Positions 37,144 to 46,391 are shown, numbered from the stretch's first letter. The stretch is DNA of 64,000 nt from Rickettsiales bacterium (GCA_021156175.1 JAJNBL010000002.1:261029-325028), one strand, 5' to 3'. The notes: a model not told the origin generated them from the letters alone. Numbers and translations: made by a program.

Positions 37144-37452
37144 ATGGTAGATGAACAACAAATCTCCACATTAGGTGATGCGCTCGGAGATAGCGGCTCG
37201 CAGGAGGGGGTAAATCTTGAAACGATCTATGATATACCGGTTGAGATTTCTGTGGTGCTTGGTCGGACGCACATGCCAGTAAGCCAGCTCTTAAAGCTTG
37301 GGCGTGGAGCGGTCGTGGCACTGGACCGGAAGGTGGGTGAGGCGATTGATATCTATGTCAATGAGCGCTTGGTGGCTCGAGGCGAAGTCGTCATTGTGGA
37401 AAACCGCATTGGCGTGACCATGACGGAAATTATTAAGCCAGACAAAAAATAG
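37144..37452 (+). CDS. fliN: Flagellar motor switch protein FliN
   Basis: A C-ring protein of 102 residues with the SpoA fold: IYDIPVEISVVLGRTHMPVSQLLKLGRG, then GEAIDIYVNERLVARGEVV and a C-terminal IGVTMTEII. The length and motifs are typical of FliN. An AAGAGGAAGG ribosome site precedes the ATG. It lies 9 bp before motA. Confidence 0.97.
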   Translation: MVDEQQISTLGDALGDSGSQEGVNLETIYDIPVEISVVLGRTHMPVSQLLKLGRGAVVALDRKVGEAIDIYVNERLVARGEVVIVENRIGVTMTEIIKPDKK

Positions 37453-37461
37453 GTTTTTTTG

Positions 37462-38289
37462 ATGATGAAAAGTCGGGTCGTTGATTTTAGCACCTTTATC
37501 GGTATAGCCGTTTGCTTGGCTATTTTGCTATGGGCCATGACATTGGGCGGGCACGACAAGCTTGCGGTTCTGATCAGCTTCATCGATGTTCCTGCGGTAT
37601 TGATCGTATTAGTTGGGACATTGGCGGTAACGACGGCATGCTTTTCGATAGAAGAAGTGCTGGGAATGCGACAGCTCTTGGCGCGCACCATTGCCTACCG
37701 CTCAGAAAATCCTTCGGATAGTGCTAAATGCTCTCTAGCCCTTGCTGAGTTGGCGCGCAAACAAGGATTTTTACATCTTGAAAATGCGGAAACGCTTTGG
37801 AAGCATAATCCGATCCTCAAGAAAGGTGTGCGGATGATGATTGACGGGATTGTAGAGGATCAAGTCATGCGGTCGCTTAGCGAAGATGTCAATGCGATGG
37901 TGGATCGCCATACCAACGGTATTTTGATTTTACGCAAAGCCGCAGAAATTTCTCCGGCAATGGGATTGATTGGGACCTTGATCGGGCTTGTGCACATGCT
38001 TGGGAGCCTGGATGATCCATCCAGTATCGGGCCTGCGATGGCGATTGCGTTGCTGACGACATTTTACGGAGCGCTTATGTCCTTCGTTATTTATGTTCCG
38101 CTAGCGACAAAACTTGAGCGTAATACCCGGGCGGAAGTCAGTACCGCACGAATTTATTTAAGGACGATTGAATCCATTTTCCGGAAGGAAAATCCTCGTC
38201 AGCTGGAAATTGGTTTAAATAGCCTTATGCAACCGACCAAACGCATTCATTATTTCGATAAGAATGCTGCCAAGAACGAGGCGGAATAA
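37462..38289 (+). CDS. motA: MotA/PomA-type flagellar motor stator protein
   Basis: A proton- or sodium-channel stator subunit of 275 residues. Four hydrophobic segments are visible (about 13-30, 36-54, 155-178 and 190-210). GLIGTLIGLVHMLGSLDDPSSIGPAMAIALLTTFYGAL is the diagnostic TM3-TM4 block, split here by the key Gly-Leu turn. The frame reaches a TTG at 37459, but the ATG at 37462 or 37465 is the likely start. It ends with TAATG shared with flbD. A motB gene is not in the window. Confidence 0.92.
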   Translation: MMKSRVVDFSTFIGIAVCLAILLWAMTLGGHDKLAVLISFIDVPAVLIVLVGTLAVTTACFSIEEVLGMRQLLARTIAYRSENPSDSAKCSLALAELARKQGFLHLENAETLWKHNPILKKGVRMMIDGIVEDQVMRSLSEDVNAMVDRHTNGILILRKAAEISPAMGLIGTLIGLVHMLGSLDDPSSIGPAMAIALLTTFYGALMSFVIYVPLATKLERNTRAEVSTARIYLRTIESIFRKENPRQLEIGLNSLMQPTKRIHYFDKNAAKNEAE

Positions 38290-39602
38290 TGCGGTTACTC
38301 ATCATCGGTGATTTGCGAGGACAGATCGGTGCCGCGACCAGCATTGCCCAAAAGCGTGGCGCAAAAGTAGTGCAAGCTCCAACGATCGAAGCAGCCTTGA
38401 ATTTGCTGCGTTCCGGCAAAGGCGCAGATGTTATCATGATCGATGTGACCCAGGATGTGGGCGCATTGGTATCAGGGTTGGAAGCAGAGCATATTCATAT
38501 TCCGGTGATTGGATGTGGGCTCAATGATAATCCGCAAGATGCTGTGCGTGCGATTAAAGCCGGTGCAAGAGAGTATCTTCCGCTGCCTCCCGATGAAGAA
38601 CTGATTTCAAGCATTTTAGAAGCGATTACCGATGATTCGGTGGAGATGGTGGTGCAGTCGCCTTCCATGCGCAAGATGATCGAGCTTGCCGATAAAGTAG
38701 CGCCTTCTGAGGCGAGTATCCTGATTACGGGTGAATCCGGTACGGGTAAAGAAGTGATGGCGCGCTATATCCATAAAAAAAGCAAACGCGCGCAGAAAGA
38801 TTTGATTGGGGTGAACTGTGCCGCGATTCCAGAAAACTTACTCGAATCGGAACTCTTCGGGCATGAGAAAGGCGCATTTACCGGGGCGGTTGCTCGCCGT
38901 ATCGGGAAATTTGAAGAAGCCAACCAAGGCATCTTGCTGCTAGATGAAATCAGTGAAATGGATGTTAGACTTCAAGCAAAACTCTTACGTGCAATTCAGG
39001 AAAAAGAAATCGATCGGGTAGGGGGCTCTAAGCCAGTAAAACTCGATATCCGCATTATTGCAACAAGTAACCGAGATCTTCAGCAGGAAGTAAAAGCTGG
39101 ACGGTTCCGGGAAGATTTATTTTTCCGTCTGAATATCATCAATCTCCAATTGCCCCCTCTTCGTGAGCGCAAAGAAGATATTGAGTCGTTTGCAAAGCAT
39201 TTTATACGCAAATATTCTGAAATCAACGACGTGCCTGTGCGTCCGCTCTCGAAGGAAGCCTTTTTCGCGCTGCAAGAATACCCATGGCCGGGCAATGTGC
39301 GGGAGTTGGAAAATACGATACACCGTGCGGTGCTGCTTGCATCCGGAGACTCGATTGGTACAGAAGCAATTCTGCTAGAAGGTAGTTATACCGCGCAAGA
39401 AAATGCCGTAGCGGCGACGGGCACTTCCGGAAATATGGGGGGATTGGTCGGGCGTACCATGGAAAGTGTGGAACAGGACCTCATAATCCAAACCTTAGAG
39501 CATTGCTTTGGCAATCGCACTAAAGCCGCGACAATCCTTGGGATTTCCATCCGGACGCTGAGAAATAAACTCAAAGCCTACGAAGAAGAAAATACCCACT
39601 AA
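38289..39602 (+). CDS. flbD: Sigma-54-dependent flagellar regulator FlbD
   Basis: FlbD activates late flagellar genes with RpoN. The 437 residues begin with a receiver-like domain (1-110) that shows MIDV near the phospho-acceptor position but lacks the usual acidic pocket, as in known FlbD. Then comes the AAA+ domain with GESGTGKE (148-155), the sigma-54 contact loop GAFTGA (195-200) and LLLDE (216-220). A Fis-type helix-turn-helix ends the protein (NRTKAATILGISIRTLRNKL). Its start overlaps the motA stop. The stop overlaps the convergent ankyrin gene by 4 bp. Confidence 0.95.
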   Translation: MRLLIIGDLRGQIGAATSIAQKRGAKVVQAPTIEAALNLLRSGKGADVIMIDVTQDVGALVSGLEAEHIHIPVIGCGLNDNPQDAVRAIKAGAREYLPLPPDEELISSILEAITDDSVEMVVQSPSMRKMIELADKVAPSEASILITGESGTGKEVMARYIHKKSKRAQKDLIGVNCAAIPENLLESELFGHEKGAFTGAVARRIGKFEEANQGILLLDEISEMDVRLQAKLLRAIQEKEIDRVGGSKPVKLDIRIIATSNRDLQQEVKAGRFREDLFFRLNIINLQLPPLRERKEDIESFAKHFIRKYSEINDVPVRPLSKEAFFALQEYPWPGNVRELENTIHRAVLLASGDSIGTEAILLEGSYTAQENAVAATGTSGNMGGLVGRTMESVEQDLIIQTLEHCFGNRTKAATILGISIRTLRNKLKAYEEENTH

Positions 39603-41140
39603 TTACGAAGGTAGAACGAAAGTTGTTGTGATACTTTTCGCTCAATCTCATCAGCCTGATGCCGTAGTTTACTCACCTGACTGGGGGTTTTCATGGACTC
39701 GGTATCCAAAGTTTCATCGGGTCGTACACGAGTTCTCCATAAATCTATTCGGCTGCATCCTGCCGCGTCAAGTCCGATAATGATTGCTATTTCACGAGGT
39801 ATGTATTCTTTCATGCCACGTATTGCAAGCGCCATTCCCACACGTTTATCCGCAGCTTCCTTTGCGTCTTCTTTTGTTCCAACATATGCTTTTGCAAAAT
39901 GTTTGTCGGGGTAAGAAAAAACGCGGTTTTCTGCGTATGTAAAAATTTCTTTTTGGGAGGCTTTTATATCCTCAACAATCTGCGCGTGATCAGAAGTGCC
40001 AAATATTTTCTCAAGCTTATAATTATCAACATCTTTAAGCATCGTATTAAAAGGGCTAAATACTGCGTTATTGTCCATTCTTACCCCTTCAGGATCAAGT
40101 TCAATCGTATGGGCAAAGAGAAGGCGTGCGGTGTGAGAATGTACTGCGTGAAGAGCGATTGCTAGAACCTTATAACCATCCCATTGTAATGCGGCGAGCC
40201 GTTCTTTGGGAGGCATGGCGTTAAGAATAAGCTGCACTATTTCATAATAACCATTTTCTACCGCTTTTTGTAAAGCAGAAGAATTATCCCACTGTAATGC
40301 GAGAAGGCTATCTTCAGGCGGCATGTCATGAAGAAGGAGTTCGACTATTTCGCAATGGCCATTTTCTATAGCCGTTCGGAGTGCAGAACCATTGTCCCAC
40401 TGTAATGCGGCGCGTTTATGTTTCAGGGGAAGGGCATTATAGAGGAGTTTTATCATCGTATAATGCCCGTTTGCTGCCGTATTTCGGACAATAGTATAAT
40501 TATCCTGTACCAATATGGATATTTTGGGGAAAAAACGAAACGCTTCCCAAAAGAACCGCACTACCGCATCGTGTCCGTTTTCTGCGGCGGTACGGAGGGC
40601 TAAAAACTCCCCTGTCTGCCACGCGAGTAGTTTTTCTTTCGCAGGAAGAGCATGACAAAGAAATTTTACCAAATCCAATTTTCCGCCCTTACATGCTAAG
40701 TATAAGGGGCGGTAATCAAAAACCTGTAACGCTGTTAATTGTTGTGAAGGAGAGAGCGCGTTATAGATATACTCTACCATCGCCACATTTCCCTTCTCGA
40801 CAGCGGTGTAAAAAGCATAGTGGTTATCCATTCCGAGAATTGCTGGGTAGTGTTTATGGAGAATGCGTACGCTTTCTAACTGTTCCTTCCGAACGCTTTC
40901 ACATAATGCGACTTTCAAAGCCTTGGCCTTGTTGTTGTCGGAAAGGGAATGACATAAGGATTGGGTAAGTCGTATGTAACCCTTTCCTGCAGCCAAGCGT
41001 AATGCAAGAAAAGGGTCGCCAAATTTGTCTGCGTGGGCATGAATTTCTTGTTTGATGGGAAGGGGTGCTGCTTCCAAAATTTCCAACGCCAGGGCTTCGT
41101 TGTGGTTGGCGATAGCCTTAAAGAATGATGTTTTTCCCAT
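39599..41140 (-). CDS. Ankyrin-like repeat protein with long 38-39-residue units
   Basis: An unrecognised 513-residue protein without signal peptide. Residues about 1-370 are ankyrin-type helical hairpins, but with an unusual period. Units such as NGSALRTAIENGHCEIVELL are joined by a Pro-rich MPPEDSLLALQWD linker, and LQWD recurs three times. The matching DNA (CGCATTACAGTGGGAT on the minus strand) is nearly identical between units, pointing to recent duplication. Residues 370-513 are a different domain with no motif I know, ending in a coiled coil. It sits between flbD and rluD with lower G+C than either. A host-interaction role is inference. Confidence 0.82.
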   Translation of the reverse strand: MGKTSFFKAIANHNEALALEILEAAPLPIKQEIHAHADKFGDPFLALRLAAGKGYIRLTQSLCHSLSDNNKAKALKVALCESVRKEQLESVRILHKHYPAILGMDNHYAFYTAVEKGNVAMVEYIYNALSPSQQLTALQVFDYRPLYLACKGGKLDLVKFLCHALPAKEKLLAWQTGEFLALRTAAENGHDAVVRFFWEAFRFFPKISILVQDNYTIVRNTAANGHYTMIKLLYNALPLKHKRAALQWDNGSALRTAIENGHCEIVELLLHDMPPEDSLLALQWDNSSALQKAVENGYYEIVQLILNAMPPKERLAALQWDGYKVLAIALHAVHSHTARLLFAHTIELDPEGVRMDNNAVFSPFNTMLKDVDNYKLEKIFGTSDHAQIVEDIKASQKEIFTYAENRVFSYPDKHFAKAYVGTKEDAKEAADKRVGMALAIRGMKEYIPREIAIIIGLDAAGCSRIDLWRTRVRPDETLDTESMKTPSQVSKLRHQADEIERKVSQQLSFYLRN

Positions 41141-41166
41141 GATAATTCCGTTGATTAATTAGTGCA

Positions 41167-41195
41167 TTTCTACGGATATAGGTAGATCCCGTCAA
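41167..41195 (-). promoter_or_regulatory. Predicted promoter of the ankyrin-like gene at 39599
   Basis: On the minus strand TTGACG (41195-41190) and TAGAAA (41172-41167) are 17 bp apart. The -10 box lies 26 bp upstream of the start codon at 41140. Confidence 0.5.
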
Positions 41196-41280
41196 GGCGA
41201 GAAAATCTCGTAGAGCTGCAACTATAAGAAGAGTTGGATTGAAGTAAAGTAGGAAAATGGGGATTGTTGGGGAGGAGATT

Positions 41281-42258
41281 TCAAAGAGTTTCAAATGCCT
41301 TGCACAACGTTGCCATATCCTCTGGGAGTGGTGCATCGAACTCCATCACCTCGTTCGTATCCGGATGGATGAAGGACATATGTGCGGCATGAAGCGCTTG
41401 GCGTCCGAATTGTGTCACAAGTGCATCGATTTCAGGAGGAAAGTGCTTGGAAATTTTTCGCACTCCGCTGCCGTAACTTGGATCTCCCATCAACCCATGA
41501 CCGATATGGGTCATATGGACTCGGATCTGGTGCGTACGGCCGGTTTCTAAACGGCATTCAACCAGACTTATGGCGCCGTTTCCATAAACAGCTTCGGTAT
41601 GATAATGCGTGATGGCCTGCTTGCCCCCCTCTCGGAGGACGGCCATTTTTTTACGGTTCTTGGTGGAGCGACCCAGCTGGGTTTCAATCCGTCCAGAATG
41701 GGGAATAATTTCTCCCCAACAGAGTGCTTTGTAATGACGTGAGAGAGTGCGGCTTGCCAGTTGTTTGGAGAGCGCATGGTGGGCTTTATCATTCTTTGCA
41801 ACGACCAACAGGCCCGTCGTGTCTTTATCCAATCGATGCACGATGCCGGGGCGCTCAACTCCGCCAATTCCGGAGAGCTTGCCTTTACAGTGCGTAAGTA
41901 GGGCATTGGCAAGCGTATCTTGATGGTTCCCAGCGCCGGGATGGACGGTTAGGCCGGCCGGCTTATTGATCACCAGCAGCGCATCATCTTCATAGACGAC
42001 ATCAAGTGGGATATCCGCCGGACGCATATCGGTGGGCTCCATGGGAGGGACGGTGATGGTCAACGTATCACCAGGCCGGATTTTATCGGCGCCAGAGGTC
42101 AGTGCCAAGCCATTGCCGTAGCAGACATGTCCTCCCTCAATCAGAGCTTTAATTCGGGTGCGCGACAGCTCTGGGATGTGCAGCGCAATGTATTTATCCA
42201 ACCGTTCCTTGCGGGCATTGATCGGAATGGAAAGGGTGTAAGATTTTTTACTATCCAT
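41281..42258 (-). CDS. rluD: RluD-family 23S rRNA pseudouridine synthase
   Basis: An RluA/RluD-type enzyme that isomerises uridines in rRNA. The 325 residues from the ATG at 42258 have an N-terminal S4 RNA-binding domain (RLDKYIALHIPELSRTRIKALIEGG). The catalytic motif HRLDKDTTGLLV holds the active-site Asp. The TGRTHQIRVHM block follows. The frame is open to a GTG at 42327, which adds a region without family similarity. RluD, which targets positions near 1911-1917, is the most likely subtype; RluC is possible. Confidence 0.92.
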   Translation of the reverse strand: MDSKKSYTLSIPINARKERLDKYIALHIPELSRTRIKALIEGGHVCYGNGLALTSGADKIRPGDTLTITVPPMEPTDMRPADIPLDVVYEDDALLVINKPAGLTVHPGAGNHQDTLANALLTHCKGKLSGIGGVERPGIVHRLDKDTTGLLVVAKNDKAHHALSKQLASRTLSRHYKALCWGEIIPHSGRIETQLGRSTKNRKKMAVLREGGKQAITHYHTEAVYGNGAISLVECRLETGRTHQIRVHMTHIGHGLMGDPSYGSGVRKISKHFPPEIDALVTQFGRQALHAAHMSFIHPDTNEVMEFDAPLPEDMATLCKAFETL

Positions 42259-42396
42259 AAAAGAACGAAAGATTACTATATTTTGCCATATACCGTTGTA
42301 GTTACCAGAGTTTTTGCTTGTACGCACTCTTATTATCGGTTATGTCTGAACAAGGACACTCCAGGAGGCGGGAGGGTTGGTGAAAGAGGGTATTTC

Positions 42397-43629
42397 ATGG
42401 AAGACATGCTGGCAGGTTTAGGCAAGGAGTTTCAGGATGCGCGCGAGCAACATGGCTGGACCATTGATGAAATAGCCGACAGACTCCGTATCCGCAGGCT
42501 CTACCTTCTTGCCATTGAATCGGGCAATTTTGCTGAAATCCCTGGGACCTTCACCTATGTTACCGGCTTCTTGCGCACCTATGCGAATTTCCTCGAACTC
42601 GATGCCGAATCCCTAATTGGACGCTATAAAGAAGTTGCTGGCGACCGGATGGCCGAGCATGAATATAAATTCCCCAAAGAAAGCCTTCCTCCTTCGCGCC
42701 GTCCCTATGGGAAAATAGGGCTTGTGTTCGCGGTGGGTGTGATTGGTTATGGTCTATGGACAAATGCGGATACTGTAAAAACACTGTTTTCGAATAATAC
42801 GAGCAATGTAGCGATTGGGCAGCAGATATCGTCACGCTATACCCAGTATTCAGAAAAAATTGAAAAGAAGGTGGGGCAGACTGCTGAATCGGTGAAAAAG
42901 ACCGCAGAAGCGGCTTTGATCCCTGCTCCTAAAAAAATGCCTTTCCCTCCGCAGCCACCTACGGATGGGGATGCTGATGGATATATGCTGCCGGTAAACG
43001 AAGAGGAAGCCGCAGAACGTATGGGAGATACATTCATCATTCCGCAAACTCCGGAAGCAGAACCCGTTGCAGCGCAAGCACAAGCAGCTGCGCCGGATGC
43101 AACACAAACATCACCGGCACAAGGCCGAGACATGATTTCGGAAAATGTAGAGCCGGTGTTTAGACAAAATGCACCTGCTGCTCCTAAAGCGGTAGAAACG
43201 GCCGCTCCTGCTGAAGCCGCGCCCGTAGCAACGCCTCAACCTCAAGCGCAACCTGCCGCTGCCGCCGCAACACCTTTTGTACCTGAAGAGAAAAAAGAAA
43301 CGCCTGCTGCTGCGGCCGCTGCTCCTGCTGTTGCATTGGAAGAAACAACCAAGCCTGCTGCTGCACTTGCTCCTGGAAAAGGTTCCCATATTGTATTGCT
43401 TGCACGCGAAGATACGTGGGTGAAAGTGGTGGATGAAAATAACCAACTGATTATCGAACGTCCGATGAAAACGGGCGATACGTACTTCCTGCCGGATAAG
43501 AAAAATCTTAAGATCACCACCGGCAACGCAGAATCCATCGAAGTGTTTGTCGATGGAGATACCCACGCCTTCTTAGGTACGCTTAAAGACCTGCAAAATG
43601 GTAAATCGGCTTCCGCCTCCGCTCGGTAG
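42397..43629 (+). CDS. RodZ-like helix-turn-helix membrane protein
   Basis: A 410-residue protein resembling RodZ, the MreB-binding cytoskeletal membrane protein. Residues 5-75 form a Cro/CI-type helix-turn-helix (WTIDEIADRLRIRRLYLLAIE, then FTYVTGFLRTYANFL). A transmembrane segment is at 107-121. A long Ala/Pro/Gln-rich periplasmic region follows, and a C-terminal DUF4115 beta domain contains EDTWVKVVDENNQLI and FLPDKKNLKI. The frame extends antisense across rluD to 42127, but GAGGG 8 nt before the ATG at 42397 marks the true start. Confidence 0.9.
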   Translation: MEDMLAGLGKEFQDAREQHGWTIDEIADRLRIRRLYLLAIESGNFAEIPGTFTYVTGFLRTYANFLELDAESLIGRYKEVAGDRMAEHEYKFPKESLPPSRRPYGKIGLVFAVGVIGYGLWTNADTVKTLFSNNTSNVAIGQQISSRYTQYSEKIEKKVGQTAESVKKTAEAALIPAPKKMPFPPQPPTDGDADGYMLPVNEEEAAERMGDTFIIPQTPEAEPVAAQAQAAAPDATQTSPAQGRDMISENVEPVFRQNAPAAPKAVETAAPAEAAPVATPQPQAQPAAAAATPFVPEEKKETPAAAAAAPAVALEETTKPAAALAPGKGSHIVLLAREDTWVKVVDENNQLIIERPMKTGDTYFLPDKKNLKITTGNAESIEVFVDGDTHAFLGTLKDLQNGKSASASAR

Positions 43630-43669
43630 AGTGGAGCGCGTGCCAGATGATGAAATTTAGCTAATGTCG

Positions 43670-44116
43670 CTATTGTACGAAGATCTGTACTTCGTTGGTG
43701 GTATTGCTTCCTTCCGCATAGGAAAGCGATACGCGCTCTGAAGGCACTCCCACCTGCTCAAGATCTCCCATGACCCCTTTCGCATTGTTATGCGACATTG
43801 CCATGTTATCTTTATGCTGTTGGGCCGAAGAAGCAAACGGTACGACAGAGACGAGTTTGAAATTCACATTCGGTTTAATCTGATACGCATCTTTGATCGC
43901 CTTATAAAGGCCCTGCTGATAACGTGCATGGGGTTCATAAAAACGTATAGTCATGAGCGGTGTGCTCTCAAGGATTTTTACGGGAGAAAAAGAAGCGCCG
44001 AAAGGAGCGGCAGAGGCGATATTGGTAGGAGCATCCGTAGGGACCGAAGCCAAAGCAAGAGAAGGAGCTAACGCTAAAATCCCGATACCTTTATATACAT
44101 TACCCCACATCCCCAT
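43670..44116 (-). CDS. Exported protein of unknown function, OmpA-fold-like
   Basis: A 148-residue protein with a hydrophobic leader (GIGILALAPSLALAS) and a C-terminal domain. That domain reads TIRFYEPHARYQQGLYKAIKDA, then NFKLVSVVP, then NNAKGVMGDLEQVGVPSERV. The strand-helix-strand order and the final V-GVP-RV pattern recall OmpA C-terminal domains, but the peptidoglycan-binding Asp/Arg pair is not clear. GGAGG 5 nt before the ATG at 44116 fixes the start; the frame itself runs to 44149. Function unknown. Confidence 0.78.
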   Translation of the reverse strand: MGMWGNVYKGIGILALAPSLALASVPTDAPTNIASAAPFGASFSPVKILESTPLMTIRFYEPHARYQQGLYKAIKDAYQIKPNVNFKLVSVVPFASSAQQHKDNMAMSHNNAKGVMGDLEQVGVPSERVSLSYAEGSNTTNEVQIFVQ

Positions 44117-44166
44117 AATATCCTCCATTGTTCGACATGTTACAACCATCTTGCCCCTCTATGCTA

Positions 44167-44232
44167 TGATGAGGGTGTGCGCCCCGATATTCACACAAGA
44201 GAAGTTAACAAAAGGTAAACACACCCTCATCA
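44167..44232. repeat. 13-bp perfect inverted repeat with 40-nt spacer
   Basis: TGATGAGGGTGTG (44167-44179) and CACACCCTCATCA (44220-44232) are exact complements in the divergent intergenic region upstream of the glycosyltransferase. The spacer has no stable inner stem that I can see. It does not resemble the palindromic element family. Confidence 0.6.
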
Positions 44233-44270
44233 CCGAAAGATATTTGCAAGGTGCGCCCATGGCTTACCCC

Positions 44271-44298
44271 TTGAGAAAATAACGGCATGCTCTATAAT
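44271..44298 (+). promoter_or_regulatory. Predicted promoter for the glycosyltransferase operon
   Basis: TTGAGA (44271-44276) and a consensus TATAAT (44293-44298) are 16 bp apart, 38 bp before the ATG at 44336. It would drive the glycosyltransferase, methyltransferase and HIT genes as one unit. Confidence 0.6.
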
Positions 44299-44335
44299 TG
44301 CCCATCTAAATAGGTTTAAGACGGCAGAGAGCTCA

Positions 44336-45655
44336 ATGAAGATTTTGTTTATCCATCCCAATATGCCAGGGCAGTACAAGCATCTTGCTCCTGCGTTTGC
44401 GAATGATCCTAACAATGAAGTGGTTTTCGTTACCAAGGAAGTGGTGCGCAATATCCCAAACGTTATTAAGGTCGAATATAAAATTGGGCGGGATTGCAGA
44501 CGGGATATACATCGTTATCTGATCCCTGTAGAGCGGGCTATTTTCGCAGGTCAGGAAGTGTGGCGTGTGTGCAAGAAAATCAAAGAAGCCGGATTTGTCC
44601 CTGATGTAATTTGTGCACATCCAGGCTGGGGAGATACGTTTTTTATCCGTGAAGTCTATCCGCATGTCCCGATTTTAAGCTTCCTTGAATTCTATTACCG
44701 TCCGTTTGGTGCGGATTTACATTTTGATCCCGAAGAAGAAGTGCGGCCCGACAATATCGCACGCGTACGAATGAAAACGATGCCGCATTTGGTGAATCTG
44801 GACCAATGTGACTGGGGTATTACGCCAACCCATTGGCAGGCTTCCGTGCATCCGAAAGAATATATGCATAAAATGTCGGTACTCCACGATGGTGTGGACA
44901 CGGATGTGTGTGTGCCTGGCAACCTCACAAACTTGAAGCTGCCTAATGGAATTGAAGTGCAAAAAACCGATGAAGTTATTACTCACATCGCACGAAATTT
45001 TGAGCCCTATCGCGGTTTCCCTACCTTTATGCAAGCGGCGGAGATTCTTTTACGCGAACGCCCGAATGCACGAATTCTGGTAATTGGAAATGATGGCGTA
45101 AGCTATGGTGCTGCGCCGAAAGGCGGGAAAACATATCGTCAAATATGGACAGAAAAGGTTTCGCTGGACACCTCACGCATTCATTTCCTGGGGCTGATGT
45201 CTTATCAGGAGATGTTAAACGTGCTGCAGATTTCATCAGCACATATTTATCTGACCATGCCGTTTGTGCTTTCCTGGTCGATGATGGAGGCTATGGCATG
45301 CGGATGTGCGATGGTGGGTTCGCGCACGAAGCCAGTGCAAGAATTGATTGAAGACGGGAAAAACGGCCTGCTTGCGGATTTCTATAAGCCAGAAGAAGTT
45401 GCCGCACGGGTGATCGAAATTCTTGATCATCCAGACCGTATGGCTGATATGCGCCGTGAGGCACGCAAAACGATCGTTGACCATTATGCGCTTAACAAAG
45501 TATTGCCGCTCCATATGCAGCTTATCACCGATTTAGCAGAGCGGAAACTTCCTCCGCCCGCAGCAAAAACGATTGCAGCTTTTAATCCGCTGCAGGATCC
45601 TTCGGTACTGTATAACTATGACCCACTCGCATTTCCGCTTTATCATAGGGCTTGA
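44336..45655 (+). CDS. Glycosyltransferase family 4 (GT-B fold)
   Basis: A 439-residue glycosyltransferase. The N-terminal Rossmann half starts MKILFIHPNMPGQYKHLAPAF. The C-terminal half has THIARNFEPYRGFPTFMQAA and ARILVIGNDG, then FLGLMSYQEMLNVLQISSAH. The nucleotide-sugar site is SWSMMEAMACGCAMVGS. The donor and acceptor cannot be read from sequence. It is followed at once by a methyltransferase, so modification of a surface glycan or protein (possibly flagellin) is conceivable but unproven. Confidence 0.92.
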   Translation: MKILFIHPNMPGQYKHLAPAFANDPNNEVVFVTKEVVRNIPNVIKVEYKIGRDCRRDIHRYLIPVERAIFAGQEVWRVCKKIKEAGFVPDVICAHPGWGDTFFIREVYPHVPILSFLEFYYRPFGADLHFDPEEEVRPDNIARVRMKTMPHLVNLDQCDWGITPTHWQASVHPKEYMHKMSVLHDGVDTDVCVPGNLTNLKLPNGIEVQKTDEVITHIARNFEPYRGFPTFMQAAEILLRERPNARILVIGNDGVSYGAAPKGGKTYRQIWTEKVSLDTSRIHFLGLMSYQEMLNVLQISSAHIYLTMPFVLSWSMMEAMACGCAMVGSRTKPVQELIEDGKNGLLADFYKPEEVAARVIEILDHPDRMADMRREARKTIVDHYALNKVLPLHMQLITDLAERKLPPPAAKTIAAFNPLQDPSVLYNYDPLAFPLYHRA

Positions 45656-45660
45656 TATTC

Positions 45661-46386
45661 ATGACATCCAAAAATCAGAAAACCCCTATAAAACGTTTTG
45701 AAGCAACCGATAAAAAACGCGTATTGCAGGTAGGGTATGGTCTCCGCGAGAAGCGGCCACTCCATCAGATATTTAAAGGTCCGGAATGGGAAGTGATCCA
45801 TCTGGACACGATTGCGGATACGTCGCCTAATATCCAAGGGGACATCACCTGGGCGAACGAAGTTCCAGATGAGAGTATGGATGCTGTGTGGCTTGTGGAT
45901 AGTTTGAAATTTCTTTATCTGCATCAGGCCGCACTCGCACTCAAAGAATGTTTCCGCGTGCTAAAACCGAATGGTATTGCCTTTATGACGGTGCCGGATA
46001 TTCAAAAAATCGCGGAATTTGTCCAAGACGGAAAACTGGCAGTACCGCTTTATAAGACGCCGGAAGGTGGCATCACTGCGCTTGATATGCTTTTTGGGCC
46101 CGTCAACATGATTGCTGCGGGTGCCCATGAGTGTACCCATAAAACAGGTTATACGGCGAGAACGCTTGCCGATAAAATTGGGCATGCAGGTTTCGGACGA
46201 ATTAAGGTGAAGAAAGAGGGATTCCATTTATGGGCTTCAGCCTATAAAGTTCCGCTCGCAGAAGCAGGAAAAGTTCCTCTTCAGATCGATGAGCCTGACA
46301 TTAATGATATGATCAGGTTGCGGGATGCACTGGATCAGGAGCCGCAGATTTGGAAGGGATTCTCAAGAAAAAAAGATAAAGAGTGA
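45661..46386 (+). CDS. SAM-dependent methyltransferase (class I, type 11-like)
   Basis: A 241-residue protein whose SAM-binding start KRVLQVGYGLREKR replaces the usual E/DxGxGxG loop with a looser G-Y-G version. Strand 4 (MDAVWLVDSLKFLYL) and FRVLKPNGIAFMTVPD are typical of type 11 methyltransferases. The ATG at 45661 has AGGG 10 nt upstream and is preferred to a TTG at 45652. It follows the glycosyltransferase directly, so a glycan substrate is likely. Confidence 0.85.
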   Translation: MTSKNQKTPIKRFEATDKKRVLQVGYGLREKRPLHQIFKGPEWEVIHLDTIADTSPNIQGDITWANEVPDESMDAVWLVDSLKFLYLHQAALALKECFRVLKPNGIAFMTVPDIQKIAEFVQDGKLAVPLYKTPEGGITALDMLFGPVNMIAAGAHECTHKTGYTARTLADKIGHAGFGRIKVKKEGFHLWASAYKVPLAEAGKVPLQIDEPDINDMIRLRDALDQEPQIWKGFSRKKDKE

Positions 46387-46391
46387 TAGCC

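Noticed and set aside
42127-42396. Upstream extension of the RodZ-like frame
   Set aside because: It runs antisense to rluD, has no family similarity, and a clear ribosome site marks the ATG at 42397.
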